From assembly GCF_000687935.1 (NCBI RefSeq), contig NZ_JHZZ01000001.1:1798001-1862000 (forward strand): DNA of 64,000 bases. The letters are read 5' to 3'. Numbering within the stretch: the stretch's first letter is position 1; each line of letters begins with the position of its first letter. A program made the position numbers and the translations under genes. The notes below the pieces were generated by a model. It searched no databases, was not told where the DNA came from, and saw only the letters and a list, made by a program, of their open reading frames with translations. This stretch comes from Polaribacter sp. Hel_I_88 (lineage in GTDB: Bacteria > Bacteroidota > Bacteroidia > Flavobacteriales > Flavobacteriaceae). Shown one piece after another: positions 57,385 through 63,339 of the stretch.

Positions 57385-57426
57385 ATGACATAAATTCACA
57401 AATAAATAGAGGTGAATTTATGTCAT
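57385..57426. repeat. Perfect 15-bp inverted repeat
   Basis: ATGACATAAATTCAC (57385-57399) and its exact complement (57412-57426) around a 12-base loop, in the gap between purE and the M3 peptidase gene. The arms are AT-rich and no T run follows on the minus strand, so it is only a possible terminator. It could equally be an operator. Confidence 0.7.
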
Positions 57427-57466
57427 AAAAATAAGAATAAGTAGTTGATTAACTTTGAATTTTGAA

Positions 57467-57949
57467 CTAAGAATTTTGAATTCTTTTCGCTGCTTTTTCA
57501 ACTTTTAATTTCAAACCTACTTTATAGGTAATTATTTTATCTAACACACATTTATCTGAAGTTCCGATAATTTGTGCTGCTAAAATTCCTGCGTTTTTTG
57601 CACCATCTAAAGCCACAGTTGCAACAGGAACGCCTCCAGGCATTTGTAGGATTGATAAAACAGAATCCCAACCATCAATAGAATTTCTGCTTTTTACAGG
57701 AACTCCAATTACAGGCAAAGGACTCATACTTGCTACCATTCCTGGTAAATGTGCTGCACCTCCAGCACCTGCAATAATTACTTTTATGCCACGTAAATGA
57801 GCATTTTTAGAATATTCTACTAATTTTTCTGGAGTTCTGTGAGCAGATACAATATCAACTTCTATAGCAATATCAAAACTCTCTAAAATATCAATTGCTT
57901 CTTGCATTATTGGAAGATCTGAATCGCTTCCCATTATTATTCCTATCAT
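57467..57949 (-). CDS. purE: N5-carboxyaminoimidazole ribonucleotide mutase
   Basis: A 160-residue class I PurE, which converts N5-CAIR to CAIR in purine synthesis, acting after PurK. The GSDSDLPIM start, SAHRTPEKL and AGAGGAAHLPGMVAS loops are the active-site segments. It is normal length. Its ATG overlaps the stop codon of the Doc-like toxin gene (ATGA), so its translation is probably coupled to the toxin. The purine operon here reads purK, antitoxin, toxin, purE. Confidence 0.96.
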   Translation of the reverse strand: MIGIIMGSDSDLPIMQEAIDILESFDIAIEVDIVSAHRTPEKLVEYSKNAHLRGIKVIIAGAGGAAHLPGMVASMSPLPVIGVPVKSRNSIDGWDSVLSILQMPGGVPVATVALDGAKNAGILAAQIIGTSDKCVLDKIITYKVGLKLKVEKAAKRIQNS

Positions 57950-58323
57950 GATTTAATCAGTTTTTTTAGAAGCCATTTTTTAATTTCTGGAAATTTTAAA
58001 TTTCCTTTTGATGCTTCAATTACAAAATTATAAGTCTCTTCTTTTGTTGAGTTTAATTGCAGTCCTTCTTCAATTAATAGCATTTTCATCATTGCATATG
58101 CAACTCGCTTATTCCCATCAATAAAAGGATGATTTATAATAATACTTTCAAAAATTGCAGCAGATTTTTCTACAACTGTTGGATATAAGTCTTTAACATC
58201 AAAAGTTTGGAAAGGTCTATTTATTGCAGATAATAATAAAGATTCATCTCTTAATCCAGATGATCCACCAGATTCTTTAACCACTAATCTGTTTATTTCA
58301 ACAGCAAGTTCTTTAGAAATCAT
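57946..58323 (-). CDS. doc: Doc-family (death-on-curing) toxin
   Basis: A 125-residue protein of the Fic/Doc fold. The motif HPFIDGNKR (residues 65-73) matches the Doc version HxFx(D/N)(A/G)NKR, and the N-terminal half shows GLRDESLLLSAINRPFQTF as usual. In phage P1, Doc phosphorylates EF-Tu and stops translation; whether this protein does so is an inference. It is preceded by a 59-codon gene that ends inside its own start codon, and it ends inside the purE start codon. It sits between purK and purE. Confidence 0.85.
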   Translation of the reverse strand: MISKELAVEINRLVVKESGGSSGLRDESLLLSAINRPFQTFDVKDLYPTVVEKSAAIFESIIINHPFIDGNKRVAYAMMKMLLIEEGLQLNSTKEETYNFVIEASKGNLKFPEIKKWLLKKLIKS

Positions 58324-58499
58324 TTCGCTAAATCCTCGAATAAAGATTTTTCATCTTTTAAAATCTGCTTAACAATATTTAGTCTGCTTTTATCTGAAGA
58401 AGATGTTTTTTTAAAATACAAATAAGCATCATTTAATTTTTCATCAGATAAATTATCAATTATTCTTTTAAGAGAATTCTTTTTTTCTAAAATATTCAT
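58320..58499 (-). CDS. Small antitoxin candidate for the Doc-like toxin
   Basis: A 59-residue charged protein starting MNILEKKNSLKRIIDN and ending SLFEDLAK. It has helical N-terminal and central segments, and an acidic/basic C-terminus. It is not an obvious Phd. Three things support it as an antitoxin: it is the gene directly before the toxin, its TGA overlaps the toxin ATG (ATGA), and its size is right. It lies 20 bases after the purK stop. A different family or a false frame remains possible. Confidence 0.65.
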   Translation of the reverse strand: MNILEKKNSLKRIIDNLSDEKLNDAYLYFKKTSSSDKSRLNIVKQILKDEKSLFEDLAK

Positions 58500-58519
58500 A
58501 ATTTTAAATTTACTAAATT

Positions 58520-59677
58520 TTATTTACTTATCACTCTAATCATTTCCTTAACCTTCTGCGCAATTGCTCTAGCTTTATCAATATCAGCATTTACAATAGT
58601 TACATGACCCATTTTTCTAAAAGGTCGTGTTTCTTTCTTGCCATAAATGTGAGGCGTAACTCCATCAATCTTTAAAATTTCTTCGATATTTTCGTAAATT
58701 ACATCACCAGAAAAATTTTCCTCACCAACAAGATTTACCATTATTCCTGCAACTTTACTAGCTGTATTTCCCAAAGGTAGATTTAAAATTGAGCGTAAAT
58801 GTTGTTCAAATTGATTGGTATAACTCGCTTCAATTGAATAATGACCAGAATTATGTGGTCTTGGAGCAACTTCGTTTACCAAAATTTTATCATCCGAAGT
58901 TTGAAACATTTCAACTGCCAACAAGCCAACAAAATCTAATTTACTAACTACATTTAGTGCAACTTCTCTTGCTTTTTCTGCGACTTTAAAATCGATTCTA
59001 GCTGGGCAAATAACATATTCTACTTGGTTGGCTTCTGGATGAAATTCCATTTCCACAACAGGGTATGTTTTTGTTTCTCCAGCTGCATTTCTTGCAACAA
59101 TTACAGCCAATTCGTTTTTAAACGGAATTAATTTTTCTGTAATACATTCTACTTTTGGCAAGCTTTGTAAATCTGCAACGTTTCTTACAATTTTAACACC
59201 ATTTCCATCATAACCAAATCGTGCAGCTTTCCAAACAAAAGGAAACTCGATAATATCATTTTCGTAAGAATGTATTAATTCTTGTAAATAGGCATAATGA
59301 GAAAATTCTGCTGTTGGGATTTGGTGATCAACATAAAAGTTTTTCTGCCTTGCTTTACTTTGAATAATGCGTAAATCTTTCGGTTTTGGGTAAATGGCTA
59401 AACCTTCATCTTCTAACTGATCTAGGGCGTCTAAATTTACGTTTTCAATTTCGATGGTTAATACATCAACTGATTTACCAAAATTGTAAACAGCATCAAA
59501 GTCTAACAAATCTCCAACCACAAAAGTGTTGCAAATTGCTGCACAGGGTGCATTTTTATTTCCATCTAAAATCGAAGTGTGAATATCGAATTTTTGAGTT
59601 TCTGCCAAAAGCATTCTACCTAATTGACCACCTCCTAAAATACCTAATTTAAAATCTGAAGAAAAATAGTTTTTCAC
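58520..59677 (-). CDS. purK: N5-carboxyaminoimidazole ribonucleotide synthase
   Basis: A 385-residue ATP-grasp enzyme that makes N5-CAIR from AIR, bicarbonate and ATP, just before PurE. LGILGGGQLGRMLLAET is the N-terminal nucleotide fold; FPFVWKAARFGYDGNGVKIV and the later VNEVAPRPHNSGHYSIEA are ATP-grasp signature segments. It is normal length. It heads the run purK, antitoxin, toxin, purE on the minus strand, 53 bases after the Rieske-like lipoprotein gene. Confidence 0.96.
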   Translation of the reverse strand: MKNYFSSDFKLGILGGGQLGRMLLAETQKFDIHTSILDGNKNAPCAAICNTFVVGDLLDFDAVYNFGKSVDVLTIEIENVNLDALDQLEDEGLAIYPKPKDLRIIQSKARQKNFYVDHQIPTAEFSHYAYLQELIHSYENDIIEFPFVWKAARFGYDGNGVKIVRNVADLQSLPKVECITEKLIPFKNELAVIVARNAAGETKTYPVVEMEFHPEANQVEYVICPARIDFKVAEKAREVALNVVSKLDFVGLLAVEMFQTSDDKILVNEVAPRPHNSGHYSIEASYTNQFEQHLRSILNLPLGNTASKVAGIMVNLVGEENFSGDVIYENIEEILKIDGVTPHIYGKKETRPFRKMGHVTIVNADIDKARAIAQKVKEMIRVISK

Positions 59678-59730
59678 GTTTATTGTTGTTGTGTTTCAGC
59701 AAAAATAAGCATCTAAAAAGTAAGAAGCTA

Positions 59731-60153
59731 TTAAAAATTACTGATTCGAATTCTACTTCCGTTTTTTGTAACTCTATACTCAATGGCTGGACACTCAAAA
59801 CCATCCGTTTGTGGAGCTCCACCAAAATCTACACTATAACTACTTTCATGACAAGAACAAGTTAAAACTCTGTTTTCAAAAGTCATTGCAGCAGCACATT
59901 CATTTTTTGGGCATAATTTATCGAAAGCAACAAAATCGGTTCCGTTTGTGTTAAATAATAAAATGCCTTTAATACCACCAGGAAGTTCTGCAAAACCTCC
60001 AGGAGTTTGTGCATTTATCAAACTTGGGTTGTTTAAATCTGTAGTAATACTTAAATTAGGTGATCTTAAACAGTTTGTTAAGTTTGTAGTATCAGAGCAA
60101 TTTATAAACATTGTAATACCAACTAAAAGCAATATTTTTTTATACATATTCAA
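59731..60153 (-). CDS. Rieske-like iron-sulfur domain lipoprotein with one ligand changed
   Basis: A 140-residue predicted lipoprotein (FINCS, Cys19). The Rieske-type block has CPKNEC (Cys81, Lys83, Cys86) and CSCH (Cys99, Cys101, His102). In a canonical [2Fe-2S] Rieske the first box is CxH; here the histidine is lysine (Lys83), so the cluster may not form in the usual way. Cys86 and Cys101 match the stabilising disulfide. The start might be the Met at residue 3. It is divergent from greA and upstream of purK. Confidence 0.72.
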   Translation of the reverse strand: MNMYKKILLLVGITMFINCSDTTNLTNCLRSPNLSITTDLNNPSLINAQTPGGFAELPGGIKGILLFNTNGTDFVAFDKLCPKNECAAAMTFENRVLTCSCHESSYSVDFGGAPQTDGFECPAIEYRVTKNGSRIRISNF

Positions 60154-60174
60154 TGTGTGTTTTTATAAAAACGA

Positions 60175-60203
60175 TTGCAAGTTACAAATATTTTGTACAT
60201 TTG
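60175..60203 (+). promoter_or_regulatory. Promoter of greA
   Basis: TTG at 60175-60177, an 18-base spacer, then TACATTTG at 60196-60203. This fits the Bacteroidota -33/-7 form. Transcription would start near 60210, at the base of the leader hairpin. Confidence 0.65.
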
Positions 60204-60208
60204 TTATC

Positions 60209-60242
60209 AAATCTCATTCCTGTGAAGGCAATGGGATTTTTT
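60209..60242 (+). terminator. Terminator-like hairpin in the greA leader (attenuator candidate)
   Basis: A 10-bp stem AAATCTCATT (60209-60218) / AATGGGATTT (60230-60239), extended by CC/GG around a TGTGAA loop, followed by six T residues (60237-60242). It lies between the greA promoter and the ATG at 60256. In E. coli the greA leader also contains a terminator that yields GraL RNAs; homology is not implied. Confidence 0.6.
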
Positions 60243-60255
60243 AAATTAAATAACT

Positions 60256-60729
60256 ATGAGTGAAGTATCTTATTATTCAGAAGAAGGATTAAAGAAGTTG
60301 AAAGACGAATTGTTGCAATTGGAGCAAGTTGAGCGTCCAAGAGTAACGCAAGAAATTGCAGATGCAAGAGATAAAGGCGATTTGAGTGAAAACGCAGAAT
60401 ATCATGCAGCAAAAGAGGAGCAATCTCATTTAGAATTTAAAATTGCAAAGCTTAAAAATGTGGTTGCAAATGCGCGTATTTTAGATGAAAGTCAGTTAGA
60501 TACGTCTAAAATATTAATACATTCCAACGTAAAAATTAAAAATACTACAAACGGAATGGAATTTAGCTACAGATTGGTGGCAGATTCTGAAACCGATGTT
60601 AGAAACGGAAAACTATCTGTAAACTCGCCAATTGGTAAAGGTTTATTAGGTAAAAAAGTTGGTGATATTGCAGAAATTAAAGTACCAAATGGAATTATGA
60701 AATTCGAGATTGTAGAGATTTCGAGATAA
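60256..60729 (+). CDS. greA: Transcription elongation factor GreA
   Basis: A 157-residue protein that inserts a coiled coil into the RNA polymerase secondary channel and promotes cleavage of backtracked RNA. Residues 1-75 are the coiled coil, with RDKGDLSENAEYHAAKEEQ at its tip, including the Asp and Glu needed for cleavage. The C-terminal FKBP-like domain ends GIMKFEIVEI. It is normal length. Its leader has a terminator-like hairpin, and a structured dispersed repeat begins about 9 bases after the stop. Confidence 0.97.
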   Translation: MSEVSYYSEEGLKKLKDELLQLEQVERPRVTQEIADARDKGDLSENAEYHAAKEEQSHLEFKIAKLKNVVANARILDESQLDTSKILIHSNVKIKNTTNGMEFSYRLVADSETDVRNGKLSVNSPIGKGLLGKKVGDIAEIKVPNGIMKFEIVEISR

Positions 60730-60737
60730 TTTTATTT

Positions 60738-60853
60738 GAAGCTATTTCCTGCTTTCCACTATATCTTTTTGCTGAGTTCTCGATACAAATTTGCAAAAAA
60801 AAAAGCAAATTCACTCGAACTAAGCAAAAAGGATGTCGTTCCAATCAGGGCTA
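60738..60853 (+). repeat. Dispersed structured repeat, copy B, with nested CTCGATACA loop element
   Basis: Left module TTCCTGCTTTCCACTATATC, right module GGATGTCGTTCCAATCAGGG. Between them lies a long hairpin: CTTTTT and GCT pair with AGC and AAAAAG, then AGTTC/GAACT, an internal loop TCGATACA/CACTC, then AATTTGC/GCAAATT and a 10-A loop. It starts just after the greA stop and points the same way. Confidence 0.75.
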
Positions 60854-60916
60854 AACTTGTTTGCAAACTTTCTCAATTAACTAATTTAGAAAGTACTATT
60901 TTAAAGAAACTATTAT

Positions 60917-60957
60917 AATTCGGGTTTTGGCTTTGCTAAAACCCGAATTCTTTTTTA
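60917..60957 (+). terminator. Intrinsic terminator
   Basis: A perfect 12-bp stem AATTCGGGTTTT / AAAACCCGAATT with a 9-base loop, then six T residues. It ends the greA transcript (with its repeat) and separates it from the HIT gene. Confidence 0.92.
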
Positions 60958-60962
60958 TATTT

Positions 60963-61095
60963 AACCAATAACCAATAACCAATAACCAATAACCAATAAC
61001 CAATAACCAATAACCAATAACCAATAACCAATAACCAATAACCAATAACCAATAACCAATAACCAATAACCAATAACCAATAACTAATAACCAAA
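60963..61095. repeat. Heptanucleotide tandem array (AACCAAT)19
   Basis: Seventeen perfect AACCAAT units (60963-61081), then AACTAAT and AACCAAA. The array ends 2 bases before the HIT gene ATG at 61098, leaving no room for a separate ribosome-binding region or near promoter. Confidence 0.97.
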
Positions 61096-61097
61096 AA

Positions 61098-61487
61098 ATG
61101 AGCATATTCACAAAAATAATTACAGGCGAAATTCCAAGTTATAAAGTTGCAGAAAACGAAGATTTTATTGCGTTTTTAGACATCAACCCAAATGCAAAAG
61201 GACACACTTTAGTAGTGCCAAAAAAAGAAGAAAACAAAATTTTCGATTTATCTGAAGAAGCCTATATTAATTTAATGCAGTTTTCTTACAGAGTTGCAAA
61301 AGCGTTAGAAAAAGCTGTTTCTTGTAAAAGAATAGGAATGAGTGTAATTGGTTTAGAAGTACCACATGTGCATGTTCATTTAGTGCCAACAAATGTGATG
61401 AGTGATATGCAGTTTACTCACAAAGTAAATTTAAGTAGCGAAGAATTTGTTGCTTTAGCTGAAAAGATTTCTAAAGAGTTTGAGTAA
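61098..61487 (+). CDS. HIT-family protein (HINT-like nucleotide hydrolase)
   Basis: A 129-residue cytoplasmic histidine-triad protein. The HVHVHLVP motif near residue 92-99 holds the triad, and SIFTKIITGEIPSYKVAENEDFIAFLDINP is the typical N-terminus of HINT-type nucleoside phosphoramidases. It is normal length. The ATG is directly preceded by the 19-unit heptamer array, so all 5' leader sequence is repeat DNA. A small membrane-protein gene overlaps its last codons. Confidence 0.93.
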   Translation: MSIFTKIITGEIPSYKVAENEDFIAFLDINPNAKGHTLVVPKKEENKIFDLSEEAYINLMQFSYRVAKALEKAVSCKRIGMSVIGLEVPHVHVHLVPTNVMSDMQFTHKVNLSSEEFVALAEKISKEFE

Positions 61488-61761
61488 ATCTCATGATTTG
61501 AAAGAATTATTAAAAGATTTTTTTAGAGGCTTATTTTATGTATTAGATGAATATACAATTATCACAGGTATCATATTTCTATTTCTATCTGGATATTTAA
61601 TTATAAAGGTTTTACCAAAAGCATATAATGCAAATATGCAAAAAAAAAGTTTATATAGATATTGGAATACTTTAGGAATTGTATTTGTGTTAACATTTTT
61701 AAGTTCGTCAATACTCTTCATTCAAATTTATAGAATATTTAAAATGCTTTTTTTTCCATAG
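61480..61761 (+). CDS. Small two-helix membrane protein
   Basis: A 93-residue protein with two hydrophobic segments (about residues 24-43 and 63-85) around a basic loop containing NANMQKKSLYRYW. The only good start is a TTG at 61480, overlapping the HIT gene end by 8 bases. No family is recognised. Translation coupled to the HIT gene is likely if it is real. Confidence 0.5.
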   Translation: MSKSHDLKELLKDFFRGLFYVLDEYTIITGIIFLFLSGYLIIKVLPKAYNANMQKKSLYRYWNTLGIVFVLTFLSSSILFIQIYRIFKMLFFP

Positions 61762-61768
61762 TTTTTGT

Positions 61769-61822
61769 CATTTCGACCTTTCGTCTTCGCTCAAGATAAA
61801 CTTTAGGAGAAATCACATAACA
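61769..61822. repeat. GTCATTTCGAC...AGGAGAAATCAC half-element
   Basis: Starts GTCATTTCGACC and ends AGGAGAAATCACATAAC. This is the same type as 26647-26740 and the piece inside tilS, here with one arm only. Confidence 0.6.
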
Positions 61823-61910
61823 GTGAAAACATAAAGTTGTTTTTTTATTAGTTTTTTGCATCTAAAAATTCAGTAATTTTTCAATTATTCCAACAGTTTG
61901 TAAAAAATTC

Positions 61911-61982
61911 TAGCCCTGATTGGAACGACATCTTTTTTTATTTTTCATAAAAAAGATATAGTGGAAAGCAGGAAAAAGCTCC
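61911..61982 (-). repeat. Dispersed structured repeat, copy C
   Basis: On the minus strand: left module TTCCTGCTTTCCACTATATC, a small A/T hairpin (T run, ATGAAA, A run), right module GATGTCGTTCCAATCAGGG. It is the compact version of copy B and starts 5 bases after the histidine kinase stop, in the same direction. Confidence 0.8.
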
Positions 61983-61987
61983 AAAAA

Positions 61988-63145
61988 CTAAACCTTATCC
62001 AACAAAATCTGAAAAGTTGTTCCTTTGTCAATTTCTGACTTTTTAACGAAGATTTTTCCATTATGATAATCTTCTACAATTCGTTTTGAAAGCGATAAAC
62101 CTAATCCCCAACCACGTTTTTTGGTGGTAAAACCAGGTTTAAATATTTGTTTAAATAATTTTTTAGGCATTCCTTTTCCTGTATCAGTAAGCGTAATTTT
62201 TATTTTCTTTTGTTCGCTTTCAATTTGTAGGTTTAAATTTCCTTTTCCTAACATAGCATCAATACCATTTTTAATGAGATTTTCAATTACCCAACCAAAT
62301 AATTCCGCGTTTAAATTTGTGTACAGTTCTTTGTCAGTAGCCGAAAATGAAAATGAAATTTGTTTAGAGCTTCTAGATTCTAAATAATCGAAAGCTTGTT
62401 GTGTAATGGTTACAATATTTTGCTTTTTGAGTTCGGGTTTTGAGCCAATTTTAGAAAAACGGTTGGCAATGGTGTTTAACCTGTGAACATCTTTTTCAAT
62501 TTCATGAATATAAGTTTCATCAACTTTTTCCATTTTTAAAATGGCAATCCAACCTAATAAAGATGATAAAGGTGTGCCTATTTGATGCGCAGTTTCTTTA
62601 GCCATTCCTGTCCAAAGTTTGTTTGTTTCTGCAGCTTTGTTTGAGCTGTAGAACAAGTAAATAACCGCTAAAAACAACACTAAAATTAGTAATAAAGCTA
62701 AAGGATAATAGGTAAGTTTGTCTAATAAAGCTGAATCTCTGTAATAAATATAGTCTGTTTTGCCTAAATAATCTACTTCAATAGGTTTGTTTTGATTCTT
62801 CATTATTGCTAATTGTTCAGCCAAATATGTAGAATCGTTTTCTTTTTTAGGATCTAGATTGTTTGAGCCTTTTATAGCTCCATCAGCATCTACCAAAATA
62901 AATGGAATATCTTTAGTTCTGCTGATAATATTTAAAGGAAGCCCAGAGATATTTTTATCTAAATCTGCCAAATTATCGGTTCTAAGCTCTTTAATGGCTT
63001 CACCATGAATCTCCATTTTTGCTCTTTCTGCCTGTTTAAATTTTTGAAAGAAAGTATAGGTATTCCAAAGAATTAAAGTAACAATTACAAGAGAAACCAG
63101 AATTGTAATTCGTTTGAATACTAAAGTGTTTGAGAAAATTTTCAT
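61988..63145 (-). CDS. Membrane sensor histidine kinase, orphan
   Basis: About 385 residues from the ATG at 63145; a TTG three codons upstream is less likely. Two membrane segments (about 12-32 and 147-167) enclose a periplasmic sensor region. The phospho-acceptor box is MAKETAHQIGTPLSSLLGW with His187. The ATPase domain has ENLIKNGIDAM, DTGKGMP and GWGLGLSLSKRI. No response regulator gene is next to it, so its partner is unknown. It ends next to repeat copy C. Confidence 0.92.
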   Translation of the reverse strand: MKIFSNTLVFKRITILVSLVIVTLILWNTYTFFQKFKQAERAKMEIHGEAIKELRTDNLADLDKNISGLPLNIISRTKDIPFILVDADGAIKGSNNLDPKKENDSTYLAEQLAIMKNQNKPIEVDYLGKTDYIYYRDSALLDKLTYYPLALLLILVLFLAVIYLFYSSNKAAETNKLWTGMAKETAHQIGTPLSSLLGWIAILKMEKVDETYIHEIEKDVHRLNTIANRFSKIGSKPELKKQNIVTITQQAFDYLESRSSKQISFSFSATDKELYTNLNAELFGWVIENLIKNGIDAMLGKGNLNLQIESEQKKIKITLTDTGKGMPKKLFKQIFKPGFTTKKRGWGLGLSLSKRIVEDYHNGKIFVKKSEIDKGTTFQILLDKV

Positions 63146-63272
63146 TAAAAACAAATATAAAGATTTCTTGTATATAACTCATTTCAAGTTTTGATAGTAT
63201 CTTTGTTGCAACAAAAATTATTAGTCATTTCTCTTATTTTTGATATTTAACATAAATGAGTTTGTATTAAAA

Positions 63273-63317
63273 ACTTCTCGATACAATTTTCTCATAAAAT
63301 CGAAAATCACTCGAAGT
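63273..63317. repeat. CTCGATACA hairpin element, stand-alone copy
   Basis: ACTTC / GAAGT outer helix, internal loop TCGATACA (63278-63285) / CACTC (63308-63312), inner helix ATTTTC / GAAAAT, 10-base loop. It has the same loop as the element nested in copy B but different helices. It lies 23 bases before the flavin reductase start. Confidence 0.75.
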
Positions 63318-63339
63318 GACATTTATCTAAATTTTAAAT

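Larger units (their letters stand above)
60730..61097. other. Gene-free region: structured repeat, terminator, heptamer array
   Basis: 368 bases with no real gene. Repeat copy B (60738-60853) is followed by a terminator (60917-60957), then by the 19-unit heptamer array (60963-61095) that runs up to the HIT start codon. Two small reading frames here are artefacts of the repeats. Confidence 0.75.

Noticed and set aside
59678-59730. Purine riboswitch before purK
   Set aside because: Only 53 bases are available and no purine-aptamer core or terminator hairpin is visible.
60736-60918. Plus-strand 60-codon frame after greA
   Set aside because: It lies inside the dispersed repeat copy B and the sequence up to the terminator; it has no homology that I recognise.
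60896-61111. Minus-strand 71-codon frame made of VIGYWLL repeats
   Set aside because: It is the heptamer array read as codons; a 7-base unit cycles through all frames without stops. No other coding sign.
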